Shown one piece after another: positions 43,475-55,545 of a stretch of DNA of 64,000 nt. The notes under the pieces were generated by a model. That model was given only the letters and a program-made list of their open reading frames with translations. It did not search any database and had not been told where the DNA came from. How positions within the stretch are numbered: position 1 is the stretch's first letter; every line of letters starts with the position of its first letter. Location: positions 111,585,207-111,649,206 of the forward strand of contig CM042020.1 in the NCBI GenBank assembly GCA_023525975.1, read 5' to 3'. Origin of the DNA: Smallanthus sonchifolius. Taxonomy: Eukaryota > Streptophyta > Magnoliopsida > Asterales > Asteraceae. The position numbers and the translations under genes were made by a program.

Positions 43475-45013
43475 TTAAATGGCAGAAAACTTTGGAACAT
43501 CTACAGGGAACTGATCAATCTCATCGCTCCACGGATTCTTCTCTTTTGCAGGATTAACAGTCTTTAACGCCTTCCAAACCGCACTGTTGCACTTAAAACC
43601 AGACCCGAAAGCTATCTGCCACGCTCTATCTCCTTTCTTGATCCTCCCTTTAGCTTCTGAATACGCCAATTCATACCATGGTGAGCTACTTGAAGTGTTA
43701 CCAAATCGATTAAGCGTCATTCTTGATGGCTCCATGTGCCAATCTGTAAGCTGCAAATTCTTTTCAATTTCATCAAGAACCGCTCGTCCACCAGCATGAA
43801 TGCAAAAATGCTCAAAAGCTAGCTTGAAATCGGGGATATACGGCTTAATCTTCATTCTAAACAGCTTCTTCCCGACTAAAGTTGCAAAGAAAAGTAACTG
43901 TTCAGACATTGGTAACACTAACGGGCCGAGTGTTGTGATGTTGGTTTTCAAAGCATCTCCCGCGACTCCCATCAAATCTTTTGATAATGCGACTCCAACT
44001 TTACCAACCGGATCTTCTAACTGAGTGACACATGAGAAACATTTATCGTCTGATCCTTTGTGTGTTCTAACCGTGTGGACCAACTGATACTTTGACTTTC
44101 TTCGGTTAGAGGTTTTGTTCGAGAGGAGAATCGCAGCACCACCCATTCGGAACAGGCAGTTTGACACGAGCATTGACCTTTCATTCCCAAAGTACCAATT
44201 TAAAGTAATGTTTTCCATGCTCATTACTAACGCGTTTGAGTTAGGGTTGACTTGAAGAAGATCTTTAGCAAGATCAATCGCAATTAAACCAGCACTACAA
44301 CCCATCCCACCAAGATTAAAGCTAAGAATATTGCCTCTAAGCTTGTAATGGTTAACAATCATCGAAGCTAAAGACGGGGTCGGATTGAACAAACTACAAT
44401 TCACTATCAAAATCCCAATATCTTTCGGTTTCACACCAGTTTTCGCTAACAGATCATCAATGGCACCAAACATCACCAATTCCGCTTCTTTCCTTGCTTC
44501 TGCCATACACGGGTTTGGTGGGACCCGAAGAACAGCCTCAGGAAGATAAGTCGACTCGCCAAGACCCGACCTTTCAAGAATCTTTCTTTGAAACTCAAGA
44601 CTCCCTTCAGTAAACGAGCCCGTTGCAGTCGACCTCTCCATAAAGATCTGTCGCGTGCATTTTCTTTCCTCTTCGGGCTTATAACACGAAAAGTTCACAA
44701 GGTAAACGGGCCGAGGGCGGGTTAGGAAATAAAGGGTTGACAGAAAGACCAAAAGGGTCGAACACACGACAACCGAAATGAGATTGAACCTAAGATGGTC
44801 CCAAAGAACATAAACATCTTGAAGCGAAAAGGTTGATAATTGAGCAGCAAGAACAACAACAAGAGGTGATAAGAACAGGTACATTCCATGGGTTATAAGA
44901 TAATGATACCCTAATTTCACATACTTAAGTTTAACAGATTTCTTGAAATCAGGAAGCTTTGAAGATGATGAAGATTGTGAAATCAAGGGTTTGACTTCTG
45001 CCACTTCACTCAT
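43475..45013 (-). CDS. KCS11: 3-ketoacyl-CoA synthase, KCS11 type
   Basis: Single-exon frame of 512 residues. KCS enzymes catalyse the first, rate-limiting step of very-long-chain fatty acid elongation in the ER membrane, condensing malonyl-CoA with an acyl-CoA to feed wax, cutin-associated lipid and sphingolipid synthesis. Two hydrophobic spans (about 41-62 and 76-98) anchor it. The FAE1/CUT1 domain follows from about 98, with C239 in LGGMGCSAG as the nucleophile. H406 (FCIHAGG) and N439 (RFGNTSSSS) complete the triad. Other family signatures are FNPTPSL, PDFKLAFEHF and IAFGSGFKCNSAVW. The N-terminus (LPDFKKSVKLKYVKLGYHYL) is what places it near Arabidopsis KCS11 rather than KCS4 or KCS10. 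ATG 45013 gives the family's usual length. All key residues are present, so it looks functional. Confidence 0.96.
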   Translation of the reverse strand: MSEVAEVKPLISQSSSSSKLPDFKKSVKLKYVKLGYHYLITHGMYLFLSPLVVVLAAQLSTFSLQDVYVLWDHLRFNLISVVVCSTLLVFLSTLYFLTRPRPVYLVNFSCYKPEEERKCTRQIFMERSTATGSFTEGSLEFQRKILERSGLGESTYLPEAVLRVPPNPCMAEARKEAELVMFGAIDDLLAKTGVKPKDIGILIVNCSLFNPTPSLASMIVNHYKLRGNILSFNLGGMGCSAGLIAIDLAKDLLQVNPNSNALVMSMENITLNWYFGNERSMLVSNCLFRMGGAAILLSNKTSNRRKSKYQLVHTVRTHKGSDDKCFSCVTQLEDPVGKVGVALSKDLMGVAGDALKTNITTLGPLVLPMSEQLLFFATLVGKKLFRMKIKPYIPDFKLAFEHFCIHAGGRAVLDEIEKNLQLTDWHMEPSRMTLNRFGNTSSSSPWYELAYSEAKGRIKKGDRAWQIAFGSGFKCNSAVWKALKTVNPAKEKNPWSDEIDQFPVDVPKFSAI

Positions 45014-45345
45014 TTTAATTCAAATTCAATCTTTAATTCAATTCAATCTATGATTTGGATATGAAATTAAACCCAAGATCTGATATTCTAAAACAAATCA
45101 AGAACTCAGAAACCCCAAATCATGATCTAGTCAAATTAGATCTGAGATTAAAGAATCAAGAAAATAGTTCCTGCAAAATGGGAATTGAAATTGAACAAAT
45201 TAACAGTGAATGATGAATGATTTCATCAAACTAAAAGAAACCCTAATGAATTAAAAGAAACCCAGATGGGAAAGCTAACCTGCGGAGTGAACGATGAGTT
45301 GGAAATTGGGGGTGGGAACAAAAGAGCCGTTTGGGTATTTAAATG
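45014..45345 (-). promoter_or_regulatory. KCS 5' UTR with probable intron, and TATA box
   Basis: Reading leftwards on the minus strand, a TATA-like TTTAAATA lies at 45336-45343. A good donor CCGCAG|GTTAGC lies at 45279/45280 and a good acceptor TTTTAG|AATATC at 45088/45087. This suggests a 5' UTR intron at 45088-45279, a feature that can raise expression in plants. It is inferred from splice-site appearance only. Confidence 0.45.
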
Positions 45346-45726
45346 GGTAATCAGGGAGAGTCCTGCTGTTTTTGGGTTGTCAAAATTGAATCTGATTGAG
45401 GGGGTGAAGTGAAATTTTAGTAGTTTATTGAATAAACCCTAATCAGAGATCACCGTGACGACATGATTGGGAGAAGTTTCTGTGAATTGGGGAAGTGGCA
45501 TCTCAGAAATTGAACCCTTTTTTTTAGATTTAGATACATGCACCCAACTTGGTGTTTATTGTGGATCGTCTTAGATTTTTCTATAAAAGAAGTTATTTCA
45601 ATATCAATTTAGAAGGGATATAACAACATAATATTAAATGCAATTCGGCAATACATTTGAGTCTAATGGCATTTTGGCAAAGCTAGTTTGACTTTTAATT
45701 GTATAGAGATTTTAGTGAGTTAGCAA

Positions 45727-46110
45727 GGCTATCTGCACGGGAGCCGTGAGGAGAGGGGTGTATCACATCAGCATTTACAGACTTACAGTGTGGCACATCG
45801 CGTCACCTGGGCGTGGCCTTTGTCCTGTGAGTGTGGTAACCATAGGTGGATCCAGAAAAAAATTTTATGAGGTCAATTAACTAGCGATATATAACGTGTA
45901 TATAACATTAAAAACTTTTCATAGGGGACGATTAGGATTTTAACGCGTATATAACACTATGGAGGGCGGCTGCCTCCCATGACCTATGAGTAGGTCCGCC
46001 TATGGTGATAACTAGTGTTGCCCTTGATGATTCCAATCCATTTGCTTCAACCAACGGCAAACCAACGTGTGTCCAACCAAGGAACGTGACATGGATGACT
46101 ACACATAGCC
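45727..46110. mobile_element. Tourist-like MITE carrying a nested hAT MITE
   Basis: Ends GGCTATCTGCACG and, on the other strand, GGCTATGTGTAGT. Right flank is TAA and left flank CAA, so the 3-bp duplication is imperfect. The open frame 45932-46144 is not a gene. Confidence 0.5.
45841..46004. mobile_element. hAT-like MITE, 164 bp
   Basis: Ends CATAGGTGGATCC and GGTCCGCCTATG, flanked by GTGGTAAC (45833-45840) and GTGATAAC (46005-46012), an 8-bp duplication with one mismatch, as hAT elements make. Confidence 0.75.
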
Positions 46111-46507
46111 TAATAATTGTAAAATAATATATCAAATGACACATAAATAAACCTTCAAATAAAATTGGGTAATTTTGTAGTTTAAAAACTTAGTTTTTTT
46201 CCCTCTATGAATTACATCAAGTCGTTTATCTTTTTAAAGAAAAACTAAATTTAAAATCTTTTTAATATAAATAAACTTTTACTATCAATAAAAACTAAAA
46301 CTAATAAAAAATAAGATTCAAACTTTCAACTCGAAGGCTAAAAAAATTATTTATCTTTTAATTAATTAATAATAGGTTGTTTATTATATAAAATAATCTA
46401 ATTAAGCAAAAAAAAATGTGTAAGGATGAACTAATTTAGTATTTTAGACTTTTAGTATATAAGATTACAAGGCCGGTTTCAGATTAGATGGTCGGAGATG
46501 TCATTCT
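46111..46507. other. AT-rich intergenic DNA, no gene
   Basis: Nothing recognisable. Confidence 0.5.
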
Positions 46508-46930
46508 TTTAATTTAAATGAAGGGGTGAGCAGTTCGCGGTTCGGAACCGTTAGAACCGGACCAATTAGAACCGGAACCGACCCGCGAAATACTAAACAG
46601 GTCCGGTTCTCGGTTCTTCATATGGTCATTAAACGGTTCGCGGTTCGGTTCGGTTAATAACCCGACGGTTCCGGTTCGGACCCGTTAGAACCGTTTGTGG
46701 AGTATTTTGGATTTGTTTTTTTGTTTTGTGGAGTTGGATTGGAACTTTATTTTGTAGGAAACATAATTTGATATAATGAAAGTGGAATTTTATCTTAATC
46801 GGTTCGGTCATGCAATTAAACGGTTCCGGTCCGGTCTGAACCGTTTATATACGGTCCGGTCCTCGGTTAACATATTTCCATCCAAACGGTTCGCGGTTCT
46901 GGTCCGGTTCGAACCGAATGCTCAGCCCTA
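46508..46930. mobile_element. hAT-like non-autonomous repeat rich in GGTTC/GAACC
   Basis: Ends AGGGGTGAGCA and TGCTCAGCCCT mirror each other with one mismatch. Between them GGTTCGGAACCG-type words are densely iterated. An 8-bp duplication is not recognisable, so the copy is old. The open frame 46629-46811 is a by-product. Confidence 0.6.
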
Positions 46931-47877
46931 GATATACTAAAATGATATTTTTATATTTAAATATCGTTAAAACCAACCTATATGTGTTGGGAAGTTTTTA
47001 GTGCATTCTTTATAGAACTAACATATTACCTGCCCCGTTCTCCTTTATGAATTAATAAATATGTTGATTTTTTATTTGGCCCAAACTTTAACCGGAATTA
47101 TTAACTTAAATGAGCTTAAATAAACCCACACCTAGAATAGATAGTTAACTGACCGTTAACCGAACAACTCGTTCTAATAACCAACTTAACCAAAACAATT
47201 GGTTATAAAAATCTAAAAACGAAAGATCAGTTATATTTCGATTTTGACCGATAATAGAACTTAGCCATGCTCATTCCTATTCGCCAGTTTGGGCTTGCTT
47301 GACTCATCTCGCTCGTTGAAAATTATTACACAGATTCCTTAGAGTTGCTTGTAATACAGATTTTTGGTTAAAATAGATAGTTATTACTAGTATTGTTATT
47401 TAGAATTATAATAATTATAAAATTAGTTGTTTATAAGAATTTTGTTGTATTTATTTATTTGTAACAAAATTGTGACTTAATTTGTGATTTGTTACACATT
47501 CACGCTACATGTGATCATACTAAATTAGGTAAACCGAGTTGTAAGTTTTCTCAACAATAAAAGAAAATAACTTAACTAAAACATATGGTTTTAAAGAGAA
47601 AAGTCATCGTGCCTTTTTTCTAAAATGTTGAACATTAAATAGAATTTCTTTTTCCTTTTCTTTTTCTTTTAAGGATAAACATTAAAATCGAAAATATGTG
47701 TACACTAACGGGTCAAAACATTAATGTTGAAAAAGAGAGTTTTTAATACATGTCAAAAATGGTCAATAAAATTAATACATGTCAAAACGTGTGGTTTTGA
47801 TAAATTCTCTACTTATTTATTTAATAATTAATAAAACAAATATAACTAGACAACTTATGATCTAAATAGTGGAAAGA
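46931..47877. other. AT-rich intergenic DNA, no gene
   Basis: Nothing recognisable. Confidence 0.5.
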
Positions 47878-48110
47878 AATATCAGGCGCTAAGAAAAGGG
47901 AGTCGTTTTTTTTTTGGACACAATCCAAAACTAAGAAAGGGAATATAACTTGATCGTTATCTTGAATAAAATATATCACGAGCTAAAAAAGGAAGTCGTG
48001 GGTTTTTTTTTGGGAAGGGGCACAATCCAAAACTAAGAAAAGAAATATAAGTTGATCGTTATCTTGAATAAAATATATTACGCGCTAAGAAAATGAAGTC
48101 GTGATTTTTT
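47878..48110. repeat. Tandem repeat of about 118 bp
   Basis: About two units of a segment containing GCGCTAAGAAAA, a T-run, CACAATCCAAAACTAAGAAA and TTGATCGTTATCTTGAATAA. Confidence 0.85.
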
Positions 48111-48179
48111 TTTATTAACAATGCAGTCTCACCTCAAATTACCTGAACGAATCTTAAAGTACATGAATGGGTTGCGACG

Positions 48180-48377
48180 ATGTTCACGAATGAACCACTT
48201 GAACCAACTACTCATGTAGTGTCACCTCACAACCCAAAACTACCCCACAGCGGCTTCATCCACAAGTTCATAAACCCGATTTTCAACCCGCAAAACGAAT
48301 CCGCGTCACTTACGACGGTGTTCCCAATGTTACCCGATCTAGCCCGCGTCCCACCCCTTCCACCTTTATTATTTTGA
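48180..48377 (+). other. Orphan coding-like fragment, 65 codons
   Basis: An open frame with more balanced base use than its surroundings (PHNPKLPHSGFIHKFINPIF, ESASLTTVFPMLPDLARVPP). I do not recognise it. It has no promoter or splice context that I can defend. It may be a captured or decayed exon. Confidence 0.25.
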
Positions 48378-48779
48378 AGGACATATTTGTGTTTTACATG
48401 TTTATAGAAATATGATAGAATTTTAAAAATGATAAAATTAAAAAGAAAATCTCCTAAAATAATATTACTTGTTTGAAATAAAGTTTATAATATTTGTTGA
48501 ATAGTAATATGGTAAACTAAATGAAGGTCAAAATTTCCAACTAAAACTTGAATTTTTGTAGTGTAGGGTATAGCCGCCTTGGTTTAGCTGTCAAACACTC
48601 AAACGCACGTGTTGTCGTGCGGTGAGGTCCCCGTCCGTCACATCCGCCCAAAATATCACTTTGGAGAGTTTAAACTTTAAACTCAATTTATTATTCCTAA
48701 AGAAAAATCTAATTTAATCCTATAGTTGGACCATAATATATTATTATTTTCGGTACTATAGTATGAAATAGCATTTAAT
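48378..48779. other. Intergenic DNA, no gene
   Basis: A small GC-rich patch at about 48560-48655 (GTATAGCCGCCTTGG to GTCACATCCGCCC) may be part of a non-autonomous element. Its ends are not resolved. Confidence 0.4.
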
Positions 48780-49087
48780 GGACACTGAAGCGGCGGGTCG
48801 TAGGCTTGAACCAAAATATAAGCGATAACTGGTAATTTGAGAGAGAGTAATTGGGGGAATTTCGAATTCGATTGATAACTCAAATTTTTTTATTTTCTTT
48901 AAAAGACAAATTTCTTTATTCATGTGTAAGTGACACTTGAACCCTTGACCTCCTTAAACCTTAGTGTTTCTAGAGGTTTTTCCTCTACCACTATGCCACC
49001 AGCCCCAATGGCTGATAACTCAAATAAAAGTTACAAAATTGCTTATATACAAGAAAAACTAATAGAAGACGAAACTTTCGTCTGACA
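48780..49087 (-). mobile_element. Copia LTR, split by a SINE
   Basis: On the minus strand the LTR starts TGTCAGACGAAAG at 49087, right after a polypurine tract (ATGAGGGGGG). It contains a TATATAAG box. It is interrupted at 48885-49011 by a SINE. Its far end is not certain. Confidence 0.6.
48885..49011 (-). mobile_element. tRNA-derived SINE with 13-bp target duplication
   Basis: On the minus strand the body has A box TGGCATAGTGGTAGAGG and B box GGTTCAAGTGTC, then an A-rich tail. It is flanked by TGATAACTCAAAT at 48872-48884 and 49012-49024. Confidence 0.85.
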
Positions 49088-49895
49088 CCCCCCTCATGTT
49101 GGAGGTGTATATAACCCGACTTGGAAATCAAAGCAGAGTGCGGATGACCAGCAAGACTCTTGGTGAAGAGATCCACAAGTTGATCAGAAGTACGAGTGTG
49201 AGAGAGCAAAATCAGTCCATCTTGAAGCTTCTCACGAACAAAATGACAATCCAACTCAATATGCTCGATGCGTACATGGAAAACAGGAATTTTAGCAATG
49301 TGAATAGTCAACCAAACAAAGAAATTTCACAAGCAAACGAGTCAACCAAACAAAGAACATGAGTGAGACCAGAAACCTGAAATTCCACAAACAAACGAGT
49401 CAACCAAGCAAACTCCTATGTGACCCGGTGAATAGACTGATACTCAGCTTCGGTAGAGCTAAGTGAAATGGTGGCATGTTTCTTTGACTTCCAATAAATG
49501 GGACTTCTACCAAAAGAAATGAAATAACCACTAACTGACCGGCCAGTGTTTGGACAGGAAGCCTAATCAGCATCACAATAAAGCGGTTAAGGACCTATCG
49601 GAAGTGCTATTGAAGAACAAACCCTATGAACACGTACCCTTGACATAACGAAGAGTATGCTAAACAGCATCCAAGTGGGGAACCCGTGGATCACTCATAA
49701 ATTGGCTAAGGAACTGAACAACAAAAGCAATATCAACCCGAATGTGAGTGAGGTAATTCAACTTTCCAACAAGTCGACGATAATCTAAAGGCTCATCAAG
49801 AATTTGACCTTCGTTAAGTTTGAGTTGCAAATGTAAAGGCAAATGTGACGAAACAGAAGTAAGGTCGTCAGCATGAAACTCCGTCAAGAGATCAC
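49088..49895 (-). pseudogene. Ty1/copia pol remnant (RT end to RNase H end)
   Basis: The part at 49660-49887 reads LLTEFHADDLTSV, then LDYRRLVGKLNYLTHIRVDIAF and VQFLSQFMSDPRVPH, the end of RT and the connection region. The part at 48991-49311 reads RIEHIELDCHFVREKLQDGL and TSDQLVDLFTKSLAG, the RNase H C-terminus. The intervening region has stops. The frame is cut at 49895, where a new LTR starts. Confidence 0.8.
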
Positions 49896-50925
49896 TGTAA
49901 CATCCACCATTTTTTCATGCCTACATTTTATCATCCATCTATATGTGTTACTAGTCAATGTGCATCATTAGAACTTAGTTAAATATAAACTAGGTGATCA
50001 TATAAAATGCACTACAATTATGTGAATCATTCATGCATACATGGAAACATGACAAATATTGGTGATACATGACACATTATTCTTAAACGTCAAGTCTTGT
50101 AAAAATCTAATACCCATTATTTTTATATAAATCACATGAATACATTCATTCATTTATTAAATTATTTATTTTCATACGGACCTATGCCTACATGTATTTT
50201 TATAAATATAAAATTGTACTCACATATCTTACTATTTACTAAATATATATATACATATACATGGACCTCTTTAAATAAACTTATATGTATATACAATTTC
50301 ATCCATTTCTTATAAATATAAAAATGTACATACATACTTTCTTTTGTGATTTTTAATCTCTTTATGTATGGATATATCTATACATACATACATTATGAAT
50401 TTTAGATTACCTACACACATTCTTTTAAATGCATAAAACTTATACCTTATTTTTATAAAAACCTACAACTAAAAAGTAAGATATCCGATTTTTATAATGA
50501 TCTTACAAAAAGTAAAACCTACACCATGATTTCTTACAAAAATCACCTACACACTCCAACAACATCATCCCCCTACTCCCTCACTTTTTCGGCCAAGCCA
50601 CCCAACACCATTCTTTAATGCTTCATTTAATGCTAAGTACATGAGCCATGATTTGATCTTCCAATAAATACCCCCTCAAATGCAAGGCTTAACTCACACC
50701 TTCACACTTCATTCCTTTCAAACTCTCCCTCTCCCTCTTAAAAATCGGCCTAAGGCCAAATAACACCCAATTGCCATCTTTTGAAGTTTGTTGCAAGATC
50801 TTCCTACTTCTACACTTGTTCTTTCAAAGTTTCATTCTTGGTATGTTTATATAAAGGTTTTATTATGTTATTTTTACTTCATACAAGTCACAAACACACA
50901 CATAAACAAGAATAATAATACTATT
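49896..50925 (+). mobile_element. LTR fragment inserted in the copia remnant
   Basis: Starts TGTAACATCCACC exactly where the copia frame stops. It carries an AATAAATACCCCC promoter-like element near 50665, then CT-rich leader. It is interrupted at 50926 by another LTR. Its own end beyond 53900 was not located. Confidence 0.5.
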
Positions 50926-53899
50926 GTCACACCCCGTCAAGGCGGAAACGCGAGGTGTCACACATATAGTTCATAGCACAAGGTATAAAGACATTTACTA
51001 AGGCAACACAAAAAGTATTAATTTCATAAATTAATGTCAACGCTTGTTAAAATAGACAAACAAACAATCCCAAAGACATTATTCATATTTCTTTAACTAA
51101 GTCCATAAGCAATCATATACGATCCTTCATCTCTTAGTTATTATTTCCTGAAACATGTAAAGTAAAATGGGTCAACATAAAGTTAGTGAGAGACATAGGT
51201 TTTATAAGTTATAAAGATAAATTGGCATAAAAGATATAAACAAATTCAGTACAAGTTCAAACAAGTGTGCAAGCATATCAACGCCAAATTCATTGCAATC
51301 AACCCTTAATGTTATATGCATCCACAATCACACAGATTGTGTCATTGAAATGTTATTGCATCCACAATCCCAAAGTATGTGCCGTTGAAATGTTATTGCA
51401 TCCACAATCACACAGATTGCGCCGTTGAAATTTATTGCATCCACAATCCCAAGATTGTGTCGTTGTTATATCGGTTTCTCCTATATGGCCATACTAGTAC
51501 TACCTTAGGCTTGAAATCAAGTTAATGATTGCAATGTCATCATTTAGTGTTTAAATATCAAGCACATAATTGAAATTACTTGTTTGAAGATTTGTTTTGA
51601 TAAAATGTTTGAGTTATCAAGTTATAAATATACATGTTTCACCCCAAAAGTAAAAAAGAAAAGGGGGCTATGTACTCACCTTGAATAGTAGAGGGTTGAC
51701 CTTGTAACTTGTAGCAACAAAAATTAATGATGCCCTAAGTTAAAAAAGATATGTTATTTAATATATAGAAACGATTAAAAGGAATAATAACGGAACGATT
51801 GGGACTTTAGGATTTGGAACGAACGGGTGAAAGAATATTAAGGATTCGAATTTTTACGATATCAAGTTAAATAAAGTGAATATATATAAATCAAATTACA
51901 TGGAATAATATTTTATAAATTTTATTTATAAAAGAAATTTTAGGTGTCAACAACAAGTATTAGTTGCAAAATTAATATGATAAATATCTTATTAAAACAA
52001 TTAGATTAAAATAGTCATCATGATGAAATATAATAATATTTATAAGGATATTATTAGGAATAATAAATTAGTTATACAAATTGTAATATTTTTATTTATG
52101 AAAATCCAATTTTAGTAAGATTAATTACTTAACGAGAATCACCGTATCGTTACTAATACTGTGTTATTTGTAAAAGCATTAATAACGTGATAAATATACT
52201 AATAAAGCAATTATTAAAATTAGTAACACTAATAAAATATTATTATTAATAATATGTTATAGGTCATGTCATTTAAAAGTTTAGGTTAAATATAATTACA
52301 TACATATATATAACCCTTCTGTTTAATGACGTTACAAAACACGATCGTTTTATAATTTTAAAAGTTATACATAATTAATAAGGTTTAAATACAATAACAT
52401 AATTAATAAGGTTTAAATACAATAACATTTGTCACGTTTTATATAATGGTAACGAAATAATGCATACTTAATAATAATAATAATGATCATATACTATGTG
52501 TTATACGTTTGTGGTAAAGAAAAGGTTTTTAGAAAATAATCAAACATATATATATACTTTTATTTACAAATGATAATAATTATAAAACGCTTGAAGTTCA
52601 TAAAAGAATTAGTTTTTTTAACCATAACATAATAATAATATTTGATAATTATATAAATGTGTGTGTGAGTATTTAGAAGTAAAAATAAGCAAGGCAAAAA
52701 GAACAACAAAATATGGGATAAAGGGAGTCTGTCAGGGTTAAAATTTTTACAGTAGATTCTACATGAGATAGGAAGCTTAAAAACCAAATTTCATAATTTT
52801 TAAAGTTGAAAAAATAATATTTTAATTTTAGCCTTACAAAGACAAAAATAGGAAAAAGAACGACCAAACTGTTTTAAAAGAGTTTAAAACATGACAACAC
52901 AATAGAAGACAACGAGATTTGAAAATAGAGATTTTAGCTATCTCGCGAAAGGTTTTTAAAATAAAGTGGTTATTTTAAAAGTAAAATCGGGGTTTTGGAA
53001 ATAATAATTAATATAGATTAATTATTCAAGACTCGAATACTATTAATAAAAGAGTTTATTAATATAATAAATGCCTCACGATTAATGACAAGCTTATTAA
53101 TATAGGATATTAAAATCAAAGCGTATGTGAGATACAAGAGTTTATCTAAATCACGAACCATATACAAAATTGAGAATTTTATAAATCTGTGTATCAAACT
53201 AGCATGCAATATGCTACACGAAGTGTTTTTGACCCATAACGGGTAAAACACTGAAAACATCCCTTAAGTATTCAATATGTCTATGCCACCCTGTTTTGGA
53301 AACACTTGAATCGATATATCCGAACCCCTGAGTATATGATCACAAGTCTATTCAAGGGGTCATAACTTCCTAATTCATAGGGTTGTGAAGGTTTATTCGA
53401 GTCACACTGGTTCATCGAAACAAGAACTGGTTCTCGATGGGGTTGGTTCGCATGAAAGCAATAATGGTCACATCTATGTGTTTAATTAGAAATGGTTTGA
53501 AGAGATGTGTTGCTTTGATTCATGACAGTTGGTTATTGGCTGTTATGGCGGTTACCAACGAACCATCACAATGGTTCAATTCATGTGCATTAGAAGGGTT
53601 GTGACTCTTTACAAATCGGCATGTAAATAGATGCAACTAAGAACCATTTGAGAATCGTCTGGATACAAGAAACCTCTCCCATTTCTCTACACATATGCAA
53701 ACCCTTTAATGCCGTGGGAGATTAGTCGATGTATTATCAATTTATCACGTCTTTTGTCACCCTCACTAAACATAACAATCGGGGTTTAACCAAAATAGTC
53801 ACAAAATCAGTGTATTGGTTATGTGTTTGGTTGTTGTAAAGTCACGAATAACCCTTTTAGTCAAAAAATCTTCTTCTCTTGTATATCAGATTGCTAAAC
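50926..53899 (-). mobile_element. Large LTR, probably Ty3/gypsy solo LTR
   Basis: The left end TGTCACACCCCGTC corresponds to a minus-strand LTR end GGGTGTGACA. A possible right end CTAAACA at 53899 is followed by ACTAT, which also lies left of the element (50921-50925). If that is the duplication, this is a solo LTR of about 2.97 kb. ACTCACCTT about 750 bp from the left end matches its placement in the gypsy LTR at 13110. Open frames between 52560 and 53260 are chance. Confidence 0.5.
51309..51470. repeat. Tandem repeat of about 41 bp, four units
   Basis: Units start GCATCCACAATC and end GTTGAAATGTTATT, with imperfect copies. Confidence 0.85.
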
Positions 53900-54109
53900 A
53901 ACTATATTAGAATCTAAATGTGATTCTTTTGTTACTTGAAATCCCTACTAAATCGGTAATTCAATCGACTTATCACCATGAAGTGTAGTGCTGATAAAAG
54001 ATTAAACATACGTTGTTTTATTGTATTTTGGGAAGGATTTGCTGTGAGACCTATGCACAACGTTTGATTAAAACAATAAGTAGAGTATGATTGGTGTTTT
54101 ATATCATTA

Positions 54110-55545
54110 CTAGCTCTAACCCCATGTGTTACACGGGGTGAAACATTAAGATTATAATGGTAAATATTTTAACACCTCTTTTTATACAAATCTGATATTG
54201 TATTGGTAATTTTTCCATTTTATTAATTGTTAAGATTATATGGATGAGAGTAATCAAACCATCAAAAAAAATACATGAAAATACAATTAATAAGTTTTGT
54301 ACTTTTTACAATACATTAAATTACATGTCAAATGAAACCTTATAATGATGATTTACAAATTTATAAATATTTCATTGTATACAACATTTGACGTTGTATT
54401 GGTAACTTTTCCATGTTTAACAGCCACTAAATGCAACAAACAATAGAGTTTCTTTTCCTCAATGATTGAAAACACAAAATAGCCAAAAACCGTTCTAAAA
54501 AAAAGGTCACAAACGATGCGAACATGATTGAAGCCAGTAGGGAGTCAAAGAAATCGAAGATAATCAAATTGATCAACGATTTTCTTGCATACGTTGTTTC
54601 TCAATTTTATTGAAATTCTATCAACTTTTTTGTAGAAGCTTTAACCTTGATGTTGTAACAAATTTATAAATATTTAACTTGTAATTAAATTTACGTATCA
54701 AAATTAAATTAATTATTTTTAAATCTCGTCTATTATACGGAAAATCTCGCTAAATTTTAATATTTAATCTCTCATTTAAAATAAATCAAAAAATAGAAAT
54801 AAACTTTAAACTTCAACAATATATCTTTAAATTCAAATTTTAAAACTCCAAAATTTAAAAATCTCACTCCTTAATATATCGCCACAATTTAAATTTAATA
54901 ATCCATAATTAAATATGAAAAAAGTTAAAACTAATAAATTATAATTGAAACCAAACATATTTAAAAAAAAATCTCATCATTTAAATAAAAATTAAAGTTT
55001 AAAATATAATACACTTTTAAAAATAAATATTTATAAATTTCTTAATTTTAATTAAAAAATAACTATTAAAATTTACAAATCAAAATAAAAAATTTATTTA
55101 TAAATATCAAACTTAATTAAAAAACTATAAATTAAATATTAGTAAAATTTATTTTAACACATATTAATTTTTAAAATACAAAAGTAGTATTTTCAAATTT
55201 TTTATATAAAATTAATTTTTTTTTGCTTTTTTAATAATAAAATTTTAAAAACTCGCTTTTTTAATAATGAAACTTTAAAAACTCGTTTTTTTAATCTCTT
55301 ATTTTTTAATTTTTAATTTTTTTAAATATTCACTTTTGATGATAATTTTAAAAAAAATGAGTCAATGGTAATAATAGTGAATTGATTTGGTAAAATGTTT
55401 ATTTATACAATTTTTCAAAAAAAATTAAGCTAAATATAGAAATATTGAATAGAGGATGTAAATGTGGTTTTAGAAAAAAATGGGTGTAAGAATGAATATG
55501 GTGTTAACAAGTGACATAATATTTAGTTTTTTATTAGAAGAGAGA
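54110..55545 (-). mobile_element. Non-autonomous Helitron, about 1.4 kb
   Basis: The minus-strand 3' end has hairpin CCCCGTGTAACACATGGGG, then TTAGAGCTAG at 54110 and T. The proposed 5' end TCTCTCTTCTAATAAA after A at 55546 resembles the Helitron at 39326 (both soon followed by CACTTGT). The interior is extremely AT-rich and without coding capacity. Confidence 0.7.

Noticed and set aside
49896..53899. One single LTR retrotransposon with two LTRs
   Set aside because: The TGTAACATCC and TGTCACACCCC sequences are different LTR families in opposite orientation, and no gag or pol lies between them.
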